A DNA stretch of 43,061 nucleotides from an uncultured Lactobacillus sp. (GCF_945290125.1 NZ_CALYQV010000012.1:1-43061); one strand, 5' to 3'; shown: positions 15,326 through 24,409, counted from the first letter of the stretch. Numbers and translations are program-made. The notes: generated by a model not told the origin, from the sequence alone.

Positions 15326-16321
15326 TTATTCAGCAACTTCCAGCTTATCACGCCAGGATTTTGCTCCTTTAAGAGCTTCATTTAAGTTTTCGATATTCTC
15401 TTTACCATGAGTAGCTAGCCATTTTCTACCTGCTTCTTCGCTTTCAGCAGCGAACGGTTTAATGGCTGGCTTCCAAGTAGCACGACCACAAAGAACACCA
15501 TTAAAGTCAGCTCCAGCTGCTTCAGCCATTTTAATTTCAGCGATAAATTCTTCACTAGTTACACCGGCTGATAAGAAAATATAAGGCAAGTCGGTTATTT
15601 CAGATTGCTTTTTAAGCAAATTCTTGGTTTCTTCTTGAGTATAAACAACATTGTTGTCACCGTTAAAGCCTTCGACGAATTTAATGTTAAACGGAATTTC
15701 AACTTTAAGAACAGTTACACCATATTCAGGCTTTGAAAATTCTTTCATTGTCTTCAAAACTTTGTCAGCTTTAACTTTGGCAAATTCTTCGCTCTTAGCA
15801 TCAGGAATGTTAGCATCATATGTCAAAACTTCCAAAAATAATGGTAATTCATTGGCCTTAGCTTCTGCACCAACTCTTTCAACAAAAGCTTGCTTTTTAT
15901 CATTAATTTCTTGGCCCTCATCAGGATCATAATAAACTAAAAACTTAATGGCGTCTCCGCCTTCATTTTTAATTCTTAATCCGGACTGATTAGCAATTAA
16001 ATCAGGCATTCTTCCAGGTTCGGTGGTATCATAGCCGGTTTTTTCATAAGAAAGTAATAATCCACAATTCTTATCTCTAACTTTGGTTGCCGGCAAGCCA
16101 TACTCTGGATCTGTCAAAATAGATGAAGCATACGGGGTCAACTCACTAGATATTGCTTTTTTAAAATCAACGATAGTTGTTTCATCAGCAGGTTTATTGG
16201 CTGCATCAGCTAACATCTTTTTCAAAGAACCACGTTGGTCAATTGCCAAAGCACTGATTACACCATCAGTAGTTGACAAGTTTTCCATATGTTTGGCAAC
16301 TGCTGCAGAAATTGTTTTCAT
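15326..16321 (-). CDS. lacD: Tagatose-1,6-bisphosphate aldolase
   Basis: 331 residues, class I (Schiff-base) aldolase, full length. Seen: ALAIDQRGSLKKML near the N-terminus, DAIKFLVYY with Lys126, VLKVEIPFN with Lys206 (the expected Schiff-base lysine), LSAGVTSEEF and CGRATWKPAI. It splits tagatose-1,6-bisphosphate, and other ketohexose bisphosphates, to DHAP and glyceraldehyde-3-phosphate. AAGGAG lies 7 nt before the ATG; a reverse-strand TATAAT is at 16363-16368. It follows the GH31 gene in the same direction but has its own promoter. It can complete the routes from AgaS (24458) and LacAB (29391-30407). Confidence 0.93.
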   Translation of the reverse strand: MKTISAAVAKHMENLSTTDGVISALAIDQRGSLKKMLADAANKPADETTIVDFKKAISSELTPYASSILTDPEYGLPATKVRDKNCGLLLSYEKTGYDTTEPGRMPDLIANQSGLRIKNEGGDAIKFLVYYDPDEGQEINDKKQAFVERVGAEAKANELPLFLEVLTYDANIPDAKSEEFAKVKADKVLKTMKEFSKPEYGVTVLKVEIPFNIKFVEGFNGDNNVVYTQEETKNLLKKQSEITDLPYIFLSAGVTSEEFIAEIKMAEAAGADFNGVLCGRATWKPAIKPFAAESEEAGRKWLATHGKENIENLNEALKGAKSWRDKLEVAE

Positions 16322-16362
16322 TATATATCTCCTTTAACATTATCTTTAATCGCACAATTATT

Positions 16363-16368
16363 ATTATA
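16363..16368 (-). promoter_or_regulatory. -10 element of the lacD promoter
   Basis: Reverse-strand TATAAT, about 42 bases upstream of the lacD ATG. The -35 at about 17 bases is poor (TTTAAA-like). Confidence 0.4.
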
Positions 16369-16463
16369 TACTGATAGTTTAGCCTTTTAAAGAAAAGCAG
16401 AAGTTTTAGTAAAATTTTTCACAATTACAAATAATTCAGAAAAAGTTTACTGTAAATACCAAA

Positions 16464-19295
16464 TTATTTCTTGGCAGAGTTAACAGCTTTCTTGGTCTTA
16501 CAAATAATTTTTGTTCCCCAAGAAGAAGCTGTCATTTTTTGGATTTCTCTAACTTGAAAAGTATGTGTCGTTTCAGGTTTCAGGTTATTTAACGTAAAAT
16601 CAGTTTTTTTAATATTAGAATATAACAAGCCGTCAATTTTTAGCTGATAACTGTCACAACCAGATATTGGTTGCCAAGATACCATAATGGAATCTGAAGT
16701 AGTTTCTTGAACATTTTGTGTTAAATTAGCCGGAACTATTAGAGCATCATTATTTATCGGCAGTTCATTAACCGGTACTGATGTCGTAGCAATACCTGCA
16801 ACTTTAACAGTGATTTCATTTTGACACACATCCGTCTGTTGCAGCTTTATCCTTAAAAATGTTTGCTCCAAATTTGAACCAAATTCTGCTAAATATGGAT
16901 TTGTCAGATAATGCGGGTCGAAATAGTAACAGTTATCATGCTTCTGAAAATCTGCTAAATTTTCTGCTGCAGTTAAATGAACTTCTTTATTACCGATTAA
17001 AACTTCGATTGTCCCTGGTGCTTTATTAGTTTTAATGCTTAATTCAGTAGATTTATCAGGTTCAAAATTTGTATAAGTACCTTGAGCTTTATTAATTTTA
17101 ATAGTTAAATCAGAATCCCGCAAACTACTGGTAATTTCAGTTTGGACATATTTACCTTGCTTATATTGGGCAGAAAACCCATCATCTTCATAGATATTAA
17201 AATTGCCAGTGCCACGAGGATAAATCACAAATTGCCGCTGCTTTTTTAGTTTCAGGTATTCATCCGGAGTATTAGTTGCTGGTGCTACAGGTATAATAGC
17301 TCCTGCTTTAACAAATACCGGTAATTTCCATAATGGGGCAGCAAAATTATTAATTACTTGTCCACCTTGATATTCTTGACCAGTGAAGTAATCAGTCCAG
17401 ATTTGTTTTTTATCGGGCAAATAGATTTCGTTTCTGACATCATTCCCCTTTTCATCGCTGGCAGTGTTTTGATAAATTGGAGCAACTAAGAAATTGTCTC
17501 CCCATAAATATTGGTACCTGACCAAATTAGTATAAAATTCTGGAACATTTGGGTACTCCAGAAACATGGCACGTACCATTGGCTTACTATTAAAGGTTGC
17601 CTCAGCTGCAATACTATAAATATACGGCATTAACATTGTTTTTTGCTTTAAATAGGCACGGTTCAGTTTGGTTGTGATGTCGCCAAATACAAACGGATTC
17701 TTGGGATTTTTACCCCAGCCATCCATATTCAGCTGAATTGGTGTAAAGGCCTTCCATTGATAATCTCTAGTATTAACAATCGGATTGTGACCACCAAAAA
17801 TACCATCCATATCTGAGGCAACGTTAGGTTGGCCAGATAATCCTTCACCGATATAAGTCGGTATTTGGAAGCGAATATACTCCCATTCGCCACCAACTTC
17901 ATCTCCAGTCCAAACTGTGCTAGTATTTTGCGTTCCTGCCCAACCATCAACTGTAATAATAAACGGTCGCAACTGATCACCTTTAATTTTAGCAATCATT
18001 TTAGCTGTACTTTGGGTGGCATTTAACCCAAATGAATAACCATGACCTACCCACGCTTCATCAGTCTTAAGTGCGGTGACACCAGCAACCAGCTCTTTTT
18101 CAAAATCACGATCATCCGGTTTAGGGTTTTCTGGATCGACGGGTGCAAGATTTTGCTGCGTCCATAATCCTACCTGCACGCCTTTGCTATTAGCGTATTG
18201 GACAAATTCCGCCAAATTTTCAAGATTTCCTGCTAAAGTATCCGTTTGTCCATAACCAGCACCATAACCATCATTAGGCAGGAACCAGCCTATAGGCATA
18301 TCATGCTCGAGGTACTGTTCAAGCATTGACCGAGCACTGAATTGATAAGAAACCCCGCCATGTTCACCGTTCAGAGTTTCCCTAATTGACTTTGATTTTA
18401 ATTCTGCAGGTAAATCTTTTGGTTGATATTCCCTGTAATACTTACCATCCGGATACTTAATAGCAGCCTTTTCTTCAGGATTTACTTCTACCCAATAATC
18501 CCGGTTATAAGCATTTAAATGAGCTTCATAGAAACCAAAAACTGGTGTCAAAGCCGGCCGGCCAGTTAACTGATGATAAACCTTAATCAATTCATATGCT
18601 GAATCCGCAAAGAAATAGACAGCATCGAAGCGTTTTTCTTCATGTGCAGTAGTAATTTCATTATTAGAAGTACTGTCAAAATCGTAATGTCCTGGTTTAA
18701 AAGTATTGCGGATCACGCCATAGCCAGCGGTTGACCAGTAAAAAGGATTAGGAGATGCTACACCTTGATCAACCCAATTATTGGTATTAACAATTTCAAT
18801 TTTTTCTCCTGCTAGTGTGAAACGCCCGTTTTGCGTACCCCCACCAAAGTAATTACTATTGCAATCAACTAGGGTTTGAACTGTTAATGAATCTGTCAAT
18901 TCAACTGACTTGGCTTCTTGAAAAATCGTCTTACCGTTTTTAGTAACGCTTAAAGTAGCTGAATTTCTGTTTAAATTAATTTCAATTATGCCCGTATCAA
19001 TTTGCCAGCCGGTATTGGTCGCACCTATTCTTGCACCATCCATGCCGCAAGAATCGTAAATATTTTTCACAAAAATTTGAGCATGTAATCCAGCTTCAGA
19101 TTGTTCTGGTTCTTGAAACTTTTGAGTTGGATCAATATATAATCTGAATGTTGTTGAATTCAAGATATAAAGACGAGCTGTCAGCCCGTTTTGATAGTCA
19201 ATTTCAAAATAACCTGATTGCTTAGTCACTTCAGTGATAGCTTGCAATTTCAATTTACTAAAATTGGTTACCTGGTTGGTGTCATTTTTATTAAT
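16464..19295 (-). CDS. GH31 glycoside hydrolase with C-terminal fibronectin-III domain
   Basis: 929 residues if begun at TTG 19253. The only strong ribosome site (AAGGAGG, 19304-19310) lies 50 bases upstream of it, and the in-frame codon 8 nt after that site is ATT 19295; I mark the longer form. N-terminal beta-sandwich at about 1-230, then the GH31 (beta/alpha)8 barrel. Counting from TTG, likely nucleophile Asp398 (ALKTDEAWVG) and acid Asp451 (WTGDEVGG), 53 residues apart. A beta-domain follows, then an Fn3 domain at about 838-922. No signal peptide, so probably cytoplasmic. The KTDEAW/GDEVGGEW style and the galactosamine cluster nearby suggest an alpha-N-acetylgalactosaminidase-type member rather than a maltase; this is inference. 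Confidence 0.85.
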   Translation of the reverse strand: MNKNDTNQVTNFSKLKLQAITEVTKQSGYFEIDYQNGLTARLYILNSTTFRLYIDPTQKFQEPEQSEAGLHAQIFVKNIYDSCGMDGARIGATNTGWQIDTGIIEINLNRNSATLSVTKNGKTIFQEAKSVELTDSLTVQTLVDCNSNYFGGGTQNGRFTLAGEKIEIVNTNNWVDQGVASPNPFYWSTAGYGVIRNTFKPGHYDFDSTSNNEITTAHEEKRFDAVYFFADSAYELIKVYHQLTGRPALTPVFGFYEAHLNAYNRDYWVEVNPEEKAAIKYPDGKYYREYQPKDLPAELKSKSIRETLNGEHGGVSYQFSARSMLEQYLEHDMPIGWFLPNDGYGAGYGQTDTLAGNLENLAEFVQYANSKGVQVGLWTQQNLAPVDPENPKPDDRDFEKELVAGVTALKTDEAWVGHGYSFGLNATQSTAKMIAKIKGDQLRPFIITVDGWAGTQNTSTVWTGDEVGGEWEYIRFQIPTYIGEGLSGQPNVASDMDGIFGGHNPIVNTRDYQWKAFTPIQLNMDGWGKNPKNPFVFGDITTKLNRAYLKQKTMLMPYIYSIAAEATFNSKPMVRAMFLEYPNVPEFYTNLVRYQYLWGDNFLVAPIYQNTASDEKGNDVRNEIYLPDKKQIWTDYFTGQEYQGGQVINNFAAPLWKLPVFVKAGAIIPVAPATNTPDEYLKLKKQRQFVIYPRGTGNFNIYEDDGFSAQYKQGKYVQTEITSSLRDSDLTIKINKAQGTYTNFEPDKSTELSIKTNKAPGTIEVLIGNKEVHLTAAENLADFQKHDNCYYFDPHYLTNPYLAEFGSNLEQTFLRIKLQQTDVCQNEITVKVAGIATTSVPVNELPINNDALIVPANLTQNVQETTSDSIMVSWQPISGCDSYQLKIDGLLYSNIKKTDFTLNNLKPETTHTFQVREIQKMTASSWGTKIICKTKKAVNSAKK

Positions 19296-19356
19296 AGTGC
19301 TCTCCTCCTTAATATAAAAGAAAATTAATCTTAATTAGAAACGTTTGATAGGATTG

Positions 19357-19470
19357 ATTATATGCTAAATCAGGGTGAGGATAAATAGCTATATACAAAA
19401 TTATTGTCCAACCACTTATTTATCTTTCTCTTTAAATATCAAGGTATACAGCATTAAATTATGCTAGAAT
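19357..19470. promoter_or_regulatory. Divergent promoter region of GH31 and the 672-residue protein
   Basis: Reverse-strand TATAAT at 19357-19362 serves the GH31 gene. A forward extended -10 (TGCTAGAAT, 19462-19470) precedes the gene at 19512. The -35 elements are not clear. AAACGTTT at 19340-19347, near the GH31 start, is a small palindrome. Confidence 0.4.
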
Positions 19471-19511
19471 TAAGACAAGATATATAGTTATTTTTATATA
19501 GGAACAATAAT

Positions 19512-21530
19512 ATGACATTTATTTATACATTAAGATATATGCTGGATCCTAGAAAAAATACTCCAGCAAAAGACGAAAAATTAATCGAATTTGTTAAAAA
19601 AGGCCAAATTGATGATGTTGCTTTTTTCATAAATGGCGAAGAATTAAACCACAGTCACTTAACCAAAGCTGAAACGCAAGTCTGGCTGGACGCCATTAAA
19701 CCTTTACAAAAGAAATTATCAGATATAGGTGTAACTACTAGCTTAAACCCGTGGACAACTATTATGCACTCCGATCGGGGGTATCAAGTTAATCCTGAGA
19801 TTGGTTTCAATACTTTTGTTGACATTGATGGTAATAAGGCTAAGGATATGGCTTGTCCTGCTGATCCTATATGGCGCAAATATTTAGCCGCTACTTATGC
19901 CCAATATGCCAGCATACATCCCCGTCGATTATGGTTAGAAGACGATTTTCGCCACTATAATCACACTCCTTTAAAATTGATGTGTTTCTGCGATTATCAT
20001 ATGCAACTATATAATGAAAAATTGGGCAAAAAAGAAACACGTGCTGAATTTGTTAACAAGATGTTGCAACCCGGCAAACCCACTAAGGAGCGCCAAATTT
20101 ACCTGGATCAAGCACGTCAAGAAATGATTGAAAATGAACATCTAATTGAACAAGCTGTTCATGAAATCAGTCCCGAAACAGATCTGGCACAGATGACTTC
20201 ATACCCTGACTGGCATGCTCTTGAAGGCCGTGATTGGGATAAATTGTTTAAAGCCCAAGCTGGAGAAGGCCATCCAAAGGTTGCTCGGCCCCACCTACCT
20301 GCATACAATGAAGTTGCGCCACTAGCATATGGTAGAAATTTTGAAGAGTATACTCGTATTACCGCTGCTTTTTTAGGAGAAAATGCTGAACTTTATCCTG
20401 AATTAGAAAGTTATATGTATTCACCTTTAGTCAAATCAAATGCATTTACTGCCTTTCAAATTATCACTGCTGCTTTAATCGGAAGTCAGGGAATTCTACT
20501 CAACCTATTCGACATGATGGGTAATGGTATCAATGAAAGCTGGCATTACGCCGAAATGCTTGCTGAAATCAAACCATTTGTTAATCAGCTATTAGAAAAT
20601 CGCCTCCCGCTAGATCATTTAAGAGGGATTAAGGTTCTAGTCGATCAAGATTCCAGTTATCACTTGCAAACTACTGCCGGCAAAAATGTGGAAGAACTTT
20701 TGCCCCATGAAAAAAACTGGGCTAGCCTACTAGGTGCTTTTAGTTTTGCTACAAGTATTTTACCTTTTGGTCAAAAAACTTCATTAGAAAACGAAATAAT
20801 AGCTATTTCTGGGCAACTTTTACGTAATTTAACAAATGACCAAATTATAGCATTACTTAAAAATAATTTTGTTTTGCTTGATGGCGAGAGCGTGCAGGTT
20901 TTGCTTGACCGAAATCTGGGTAACTTGTTACACGTTGAGAATGCTGAGTGGCACCCAGTTCGCACAAATTATCAATCCTTTGAACAGGCTGATGGACACA
21001 TTGTTGAAGGCGTCAAAAATCCACGAATAACAATGTTGCAACATACTGGTAATTATTTGAAAATAGAATATCAGCCAAATAGCGATGTAAAAGTGTGGTC
21101 TTTTGCATATAACTCAATTGATGAAAAACTAGGTAACGTTATGACAGTTATTGATCAGCATATCATTGTTTTACCCATGGATCAGGATCAACGTCACGGT
21201 TGGGATTCCCAATTTACCACATATAAGCAAGGGCTGCTCCAGCAAATGCTTGACAGTATTAAGCCTGTAGACTACTTAGTGGGGATGCCTAATGTTAAGC
21301 TCTCTGTTGAAAGCAATGGTCAAAAAGTTTGGTTTGCCAACTTTACATTAGATGGTTACCAGCAAATAAAATGGCATTTAGCAGCACCTCTTGTAAGTAA
21401 TGATGCAACAATAGTGAGAAAAGTTGGTAATTCAGTTAAGAAGACAAAAATTCAGATTAATGTTGAAAATGGTATCGCTATCATTGATGAGCCTCTAGCA
21501 CCACTTGAAACTATTCAAATACTGTTTTAA
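19512..21530 (+). CDS. Uncharacterised TIM-barrel glycoside-hydrolase-like protein
   Basis: 672 residues, cytoplasmic (no signal peptide). The N-terminal 350 residues look like a (beta/alpha)8 barrel of clan GH-A style: LRYMLDPRK, SLNPWTT, then RRLWLEDDFR (139-147) with CFCDYHM (159-164), and ELESYMYSP (297-305). Acidic residues in the last two motifs are candidate acid/base and nucleophile. A second alpha/beta region at 365-480 resembles a beta-galactosidase-type trimerisation domain, and the rest is beta-rich. I do not recognise a named family. Divergent from GH31 and convergent with the galactosamine PTS, so probably a glycosidase acting on the imported or phosphorylated substrate. AGGAA lies 8 nt before the ATG. 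Confidence 0.6.
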   Translation: MTFIYTLRYMLDPRKNTPAKDEKLIEFVKKGQIDDVAFFINGEELNHSHLTKAETQVWLDAIKPLQKKLSDIGVTTSLNPWTTIMHSDRGYQVNPEIGFNTFVDIDGNKAKDMACPADPIWRKYLAATYAQYASIHPRRLWLEDDFRHYNHTPLKLMCFCDYHMQLYNEKLGKKETRAEFVNKMLQPGKPTKERQIYLDQARQEMIENEHLIEQAVHEISPETDLAQMTSYPDWHALEGRDWDKLFKAQAGEGHPKVARPHLPAYNEVAPLAYGRNFEEYTRITAAFLGENAELYPELESYMYSPLVKSNAFTAFQIITAALIGSQGILLNLFDMMGNGINESWHYAEMLAEIKPFVNQLLENRLPLDHLRGIKVLVDQDSSYHLQTTAGKNVEELLPHEKNWASLLGAFSFATSILPFGQKTSLENEIIAISGQLLRNLTNDQIIALLKNNFVLLDGESVQVLLDRNLGNLLHVENAEWHPVRTNYQSFEQADGHIVEGVKNPRITMLQHTGNYLKIEYQPNSDVKVWSFAYNSIDEKLGNVMTVIDQHIIVLPMDQDQRHGWDSQFTTYKQGLLQQMLDSIKPVDYLVGMPNVKLSVESNGQKVWFANFTLDGYQQIKWHLAAPLVSNDATIVRKVGNSVKKTKIQINVENGIAIIDEPLAPLETIQILF

Positions 21531-21549
21531 ATTTAATAAAAGCCAAAAA

Positions 21550-21588
21550 AGCGCCTAGTCTCTTTGTTTAGACTAGACGCTATTTTTT
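21550..21588. terminator. Bidirectional terminator between convergent operons
   Basis: AGCGCCTAGTCT (21550-21561) pairs with AGACTAGACGCT (21570-21581), one mismatch, followed rightward by ATTTTTT; preceding A-run gives a leftward T-tail. It ends both the 19512 gene and the PTS operon. Confidence 0.8.
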
Positions 21589-21601
21589 GTTTATTTAAAT
21601 G

Positions 21602-22003
21602 CTATTTTTTCATTTTAGCCAACATTTCAGTGACATCAACTATACCAGCTTTCCCAGCTGTCACATAGTCGGATTCTGTACCGCTCATTTGACTATTGAG
21701 CCATTCAATTACCAGTGGTAAATTCATTCCCGAGATCAAGTGAATTTTTTGACCACCCATAATTAGACGACTAACTACATTTGCGGGAGTTCCGCCCATT
21801 AAATCAGCAAAAACAGTAACATCGTCGATATTCATTCCTGAAATCTGCTCTTCAAATTTTTTCTTAAAATCATCAGGACCTTCAGATGGAAGCAAACATA
21901 CCGTATGTACATGCTCTTGCTCGCCCATAATTAATTCAGCACTGGCTTTTACACCTTCTGCCATTTTACCATGACTAATTAAAATTAATTCCTTTTCTGC
22001 CAT
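21602..22003 (-). CDS. Mannose-class PTS EIIA component (galactosamine-type cluster)
   Basis: 133 residues with ISHGKMAEG (phospho-His11) and LMGGTPANVV at about 69-78. Last gene of the leftward order EIIB-EIIC-EIID-EIIA, the same order as in the gnb/aga-type clusters of lactobacilli. 63 bases separate it from EIID. It takes phosphate from HPr and feeds the EIIB at 23806-24294. Confidence 0.92.
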   Translation of the reverse strand: MAEKELILISHGKMAEGVKASAELIMGEQEHVHTVCLLPSEGPDDFKKKFEEQISGMNIDDVTVFADLMGGTPANVVSRLIMGGQKIHLISGMNLPLVIEWLNSQMSGTESDYVTAGKAGIVDVTEMLAKMKK

Positions 22004-22066
22004 ACTTTATCTTTCCATTTAATACTTATACTATCTAGATTTACTTAAAGCAATTACTATATCTAA

Positions 22067-22885
22067 TTATATCTTAGCGATAACTCCAAGGCCACCTAAA
22101 ACAATACAAAGTATTAAAACAATAAAGATTGCTTTGGTTGAAGTCATACCTTTCTTACCAAGAAGCCAGTAAACAAAGCCTACGACAGCTGCTGGTAACA
22201 ACTTAGGAAGAATCATGTCCAAATTATTTTGAACATTCATGGTAACTTTACCAATTTGAGGTGCCCAGGCAAACTTAATGTTAACCATAGTGGCAACAAG
22301 GGCACCAACCATGAATACGCCCAAAACAGTAGCGGAATCAGTTAAAGCGTTTAAACGGTCTCTCATGTCAGTAACAAGAGAAACACCTTTATCATAAGCA
22401 AAATGAAGTTGCTTCCACCGGAAGACACAAATCAAAAGGCAGGCAATAACCCAAATGATAACACCAACTGGGTTTCCTTGTGTTGCCATTGAAGCAGCTA
22501 AAGCACCAAAAATAGTTGGAATCAAAGAAGCAAAGATAGAGTCACCGATTGCGGCAAATGAGCCCATCAATCCAACTTTAATACCAGTAACAGTGTCTTT
22601 TCCTTCAATACCTTCATTTTCCTCTACGGCAAGATCAAGACCGGTAATGATTGTATTAAAGAAGTTAGAGGTGTTAAAGAACTGCATGTGAGTCTTCATC
22701 ATTTCCTTTAACTCAGGAGTATCATCGCCATAAATTTTTCTCAATTGCGGCAAAATAGTGTATAAATAGCCACTATTCTGCATTCTTTCATAGTTCCAGC
22801 CTAACTGGAAACCAAACAAAGATCTACGGTTAATTTGATTGAAGTCTTGTTCAGTTAATTTATATTTAGGTTTAGAGTTCGTCAT
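22067..22885 (-). CDS. Mannose-class PTS EIID component (galactosamine-type cluster)
   Basis: About 272 residues from ATG 22885 (MTNSKPKYKLTEQDF), which has AAGGAG 9 nt upstream; the longer frame to 22927 starts inside EIIC without a ribosome site. EIID marks: RRSLFGFQLGWNYERMQNSG, GLMGSFAAIGDSIFA and a hydrophobic second half. Overlaps the end of EIIC by 14 bases. Partner of the EIIC at 22872-23795. Confidence 0.92.
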   Translation of the reverse strand: MTNSKPKYKLTEQDFNQINRRSLFGFQLGWNYERMQNSGYLYTILPQLRKIYGDDTPELKEMMKTHMQFFNTSNFFNTIITGLDLAVEENEGIEGKDTVTGIKVGLMGSFAAIGDSIFASLIPTIFGALAASMATQGNPVGVIIWVIACLLICVFRWKQLHFAYDKGVSLVTDMRDRLNALTDSATVLGVFMVGALVATMVNIKFAWAPQIGKVTMNVQNNLDMILPKLLPAAVVGFVYWLLGKKGMTSTKAIFIVLILCIVLGGLGVIAKI

Positions 22886-23795
22886 CAGTAATCTCTCCTT
22901 CATCGTCATCAGAGCTTGAACTTGCACTATTACTTTGACTTTCAGTACTTTGTGCTTGCGCAGTACCTTTATTTATTGGAATATTCTTGTAATGCAAAAT
23001 TGCAAGAGCTAATCCCAGCATTGCAATTGCAAGCATTGGCAAGCCATTGAAAATAGTAGTAAAGCCTTTGTTAACAGCTGATAAGCCTGTACCCAAAGCT
23101 TGCATACCACTAAAGAGAACTGAGAACAATGTCGTAATTGTAAAGCCCAAGATCAAATATGCTGCATGTCTCTTAACTGGTAAGTACCGCAATAAAACCG
23201 CAAAACCGACGGCTGGCAATGTGGCACCAGCAACAGTCAAACCATTACCCAGCCATAACAGATCTCCATTTAAAGCATTTGCGATCTGTTGTACTAATCC
23301 CTGACCAAAGGCCAATGCGATAAAGACAGGAACTGCACGTGAAAGTGACCACGGAATTGCACCGTATAAAACATTTCTTTCAACAGCCTTATAGTTAATC
23401 TTGTCTTGATCAATCAAATGATCAATTCTGTGTGAAAAGTAAGTATTGGCGAATCTTGCCAAAACGTCCAATTCAATCATAATAGCAGCAACTGGAACAG
23501 CAATTGAAGAAATAGCTGTTTGAGGACTCATACCTTTAATACTAGTTGAAAATGCTGTAGCTAAAACTGTACCGGTAGTAGCGTCAATTCTTGAAGCACC
23601 ACCAAAAGTACCGATACCTAAAACTGTCAACTGCATTGATGCACCGATAAACAAACCGGTAGGCAGATCTCCCATAATCAGACCGGCGATCAATCCAGCA
23701 CCAACTGGTGTGTTTAATGATGAATAAATTTGCAACTCATCTAAAATTTCTAATCCTGCATACAAAGTAAGCAGTAATATTTGCCACCAAGCCAT
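22872..23795 (-). CDS. Mannose-class PTS EIIC component (galactosamine-type cluster)
   Basis: 307 residues, longer than the other two EIICs because of a C-terminal low-complexity tail of about 40 residues (Gln/Ser/Asn-rich then SSSSDDDEGEITDDEL). Core signatures: GLIMGDLPTGLFIGASMQL and the FGGASRIDATTGT loop. The ATG has AGGAGG upstream and lies 10 bases after EIIB. AgaW/GnbC-like by context; the substrate is probably galactosamine or an N-acetylated relative. Confidence 0.92.
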   Translation of the reverse strand: MAWWQILLLTLYAGLEILDELQIYSSLNTPVGAGLIAGLIMGDLPTGLFIGASMQLTVLGIGTFGGASRIDATTGTVLATAFSTSIKGMSPQTAISSIAVPVAAIMIELDVLARFANTYFSHRIDHLIDQDKINYKAVERNVLYGAIPWSLSRAVPVFIALAFGQGLVQQIANALNGDLLWLGNGLTVAGATLPAVGFAVLLRYLPVKRHAAYLILGFTITTLFSVLFSGMQALGTGLSAVNKGFTTIFNGLPMLAIAMLGLALAILHYKNIPINKGTAQAQSTESQSNSASSSSDDDEGEITDDEL

Positions 23796-23805
23796 TTTTC
23801 TCCTC

Positions 23806-24294
23806 CTACTTCATCTTTTCATTAATCAATTTCATTAAATCCCGTGACTCAACACTAGGATTTAATTGGGCAATTAAGTTAACGCCTTTGCCAGAAATCT
23901 CTCTGAAAACATCGGCTTCATGCTCATTGATATTAACTTGCTTAGTCAATTCAGTAGTATCATCTTGCTTAGACATATTACCAACATTGATTGTATCAAG
24001 CTTGATACCCATATTGAGTAGGTCAAGAAACTTATCTGGTTTCTTAGCTACCAAAAACACCCTCTGTTTTCTATAGCGATCTTTCTTAAGATGATCAGCA
24101 GCAATTTCGGTTGGTAAAACACTTAGCTTAGTAGACATAGGTGTAGCCATTCTCAAACCGCTTTTTTGGATGTCATCCTTAGCTGCCTTTTCATCAAGAA
24201 CAATAATTCGTTCTACTTGCAACTGAGGTGTCCACAAGTTTGCCACCTGACCATGAACCAAGCGTTCATCAACTCTCGCTCCTACAATATTCAT
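23806..24294 (-). CDS. Mannose-class PTS EIIB component (galactosamine-type cluster)
   Basis: 162 residues; active site RVDERLVHGQVANLW with phospho-His14. First PTS gene of its operon, with its own promoter (24355-24383), a GntR-type operator in the spacer and a cre candidate at the start site. The ATG is preceded by GGAGG. AgaV/GnbB-like by context. Confidence 0.92.
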   Translation of the reverse strand: MNIVGARVDERLVHGQVANLWTPQLQVERIIVLDEKAAKDDIQKSGLRMATPMSTKLSVLPTEIAADHLKKDRYRKQRVFLVAKKPDKFLDLLNMGIKLDTINVGNMSKQDDTTELTKQVNINEHEADVFREISGKGVNLIAQLNPSVESRDLMKLINEKMK

Positions 24295-24334
24295 ATTTCT
24301 TCCTCCATATCTTTTAAGGAAATCTAAATATTAA

Positions 24335-24348
24335 CAAAAACGCTTTCA
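24335..24348 (-). promoter_or_regulatory. Candidate cre (CcpA) site at the PTS promoter
   Basis: Reverse strand TGAAAGCGTTTTTG matches TGWAANCGNTNWCA at 12 of 14 positions. It covers the expected transcription start, a classic position for CcpA repression. Confidence 0.55.
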
Positions 24349-24354
24349 ACACTA

Positions 24355-24383
24355 ATATTAAGGTACCAACCAATTTTTGTCAA
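24355..24383 (-). promoter_or_regulatory. Promoter of the galactosamine-type PTS operon with GntR half-operator
   Basis: Reverse strand TTGACA (24378-24383), 17-base spacer, TAATAT (24355-24360). Inside the spacer TGGTTGGTACCT (24361-24372) resembles the TGGT-N4-ACCA core at the gntR promoter. ATTTTGGTA (24389-24397) lies just upstream of the -35, also as at gntR. Confidence 0.65.
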
Positions 24384-24409
24384 TATATATTTTGGTATAT
24401 TTAAAAGGC

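Noticed and set aside
19331-19350. cre site near the GH31 promoter (TAGAAACGTTTGAT)
   Set aside because: Only about 9 of 14 positions fit, and the TG and CA ends are missing.
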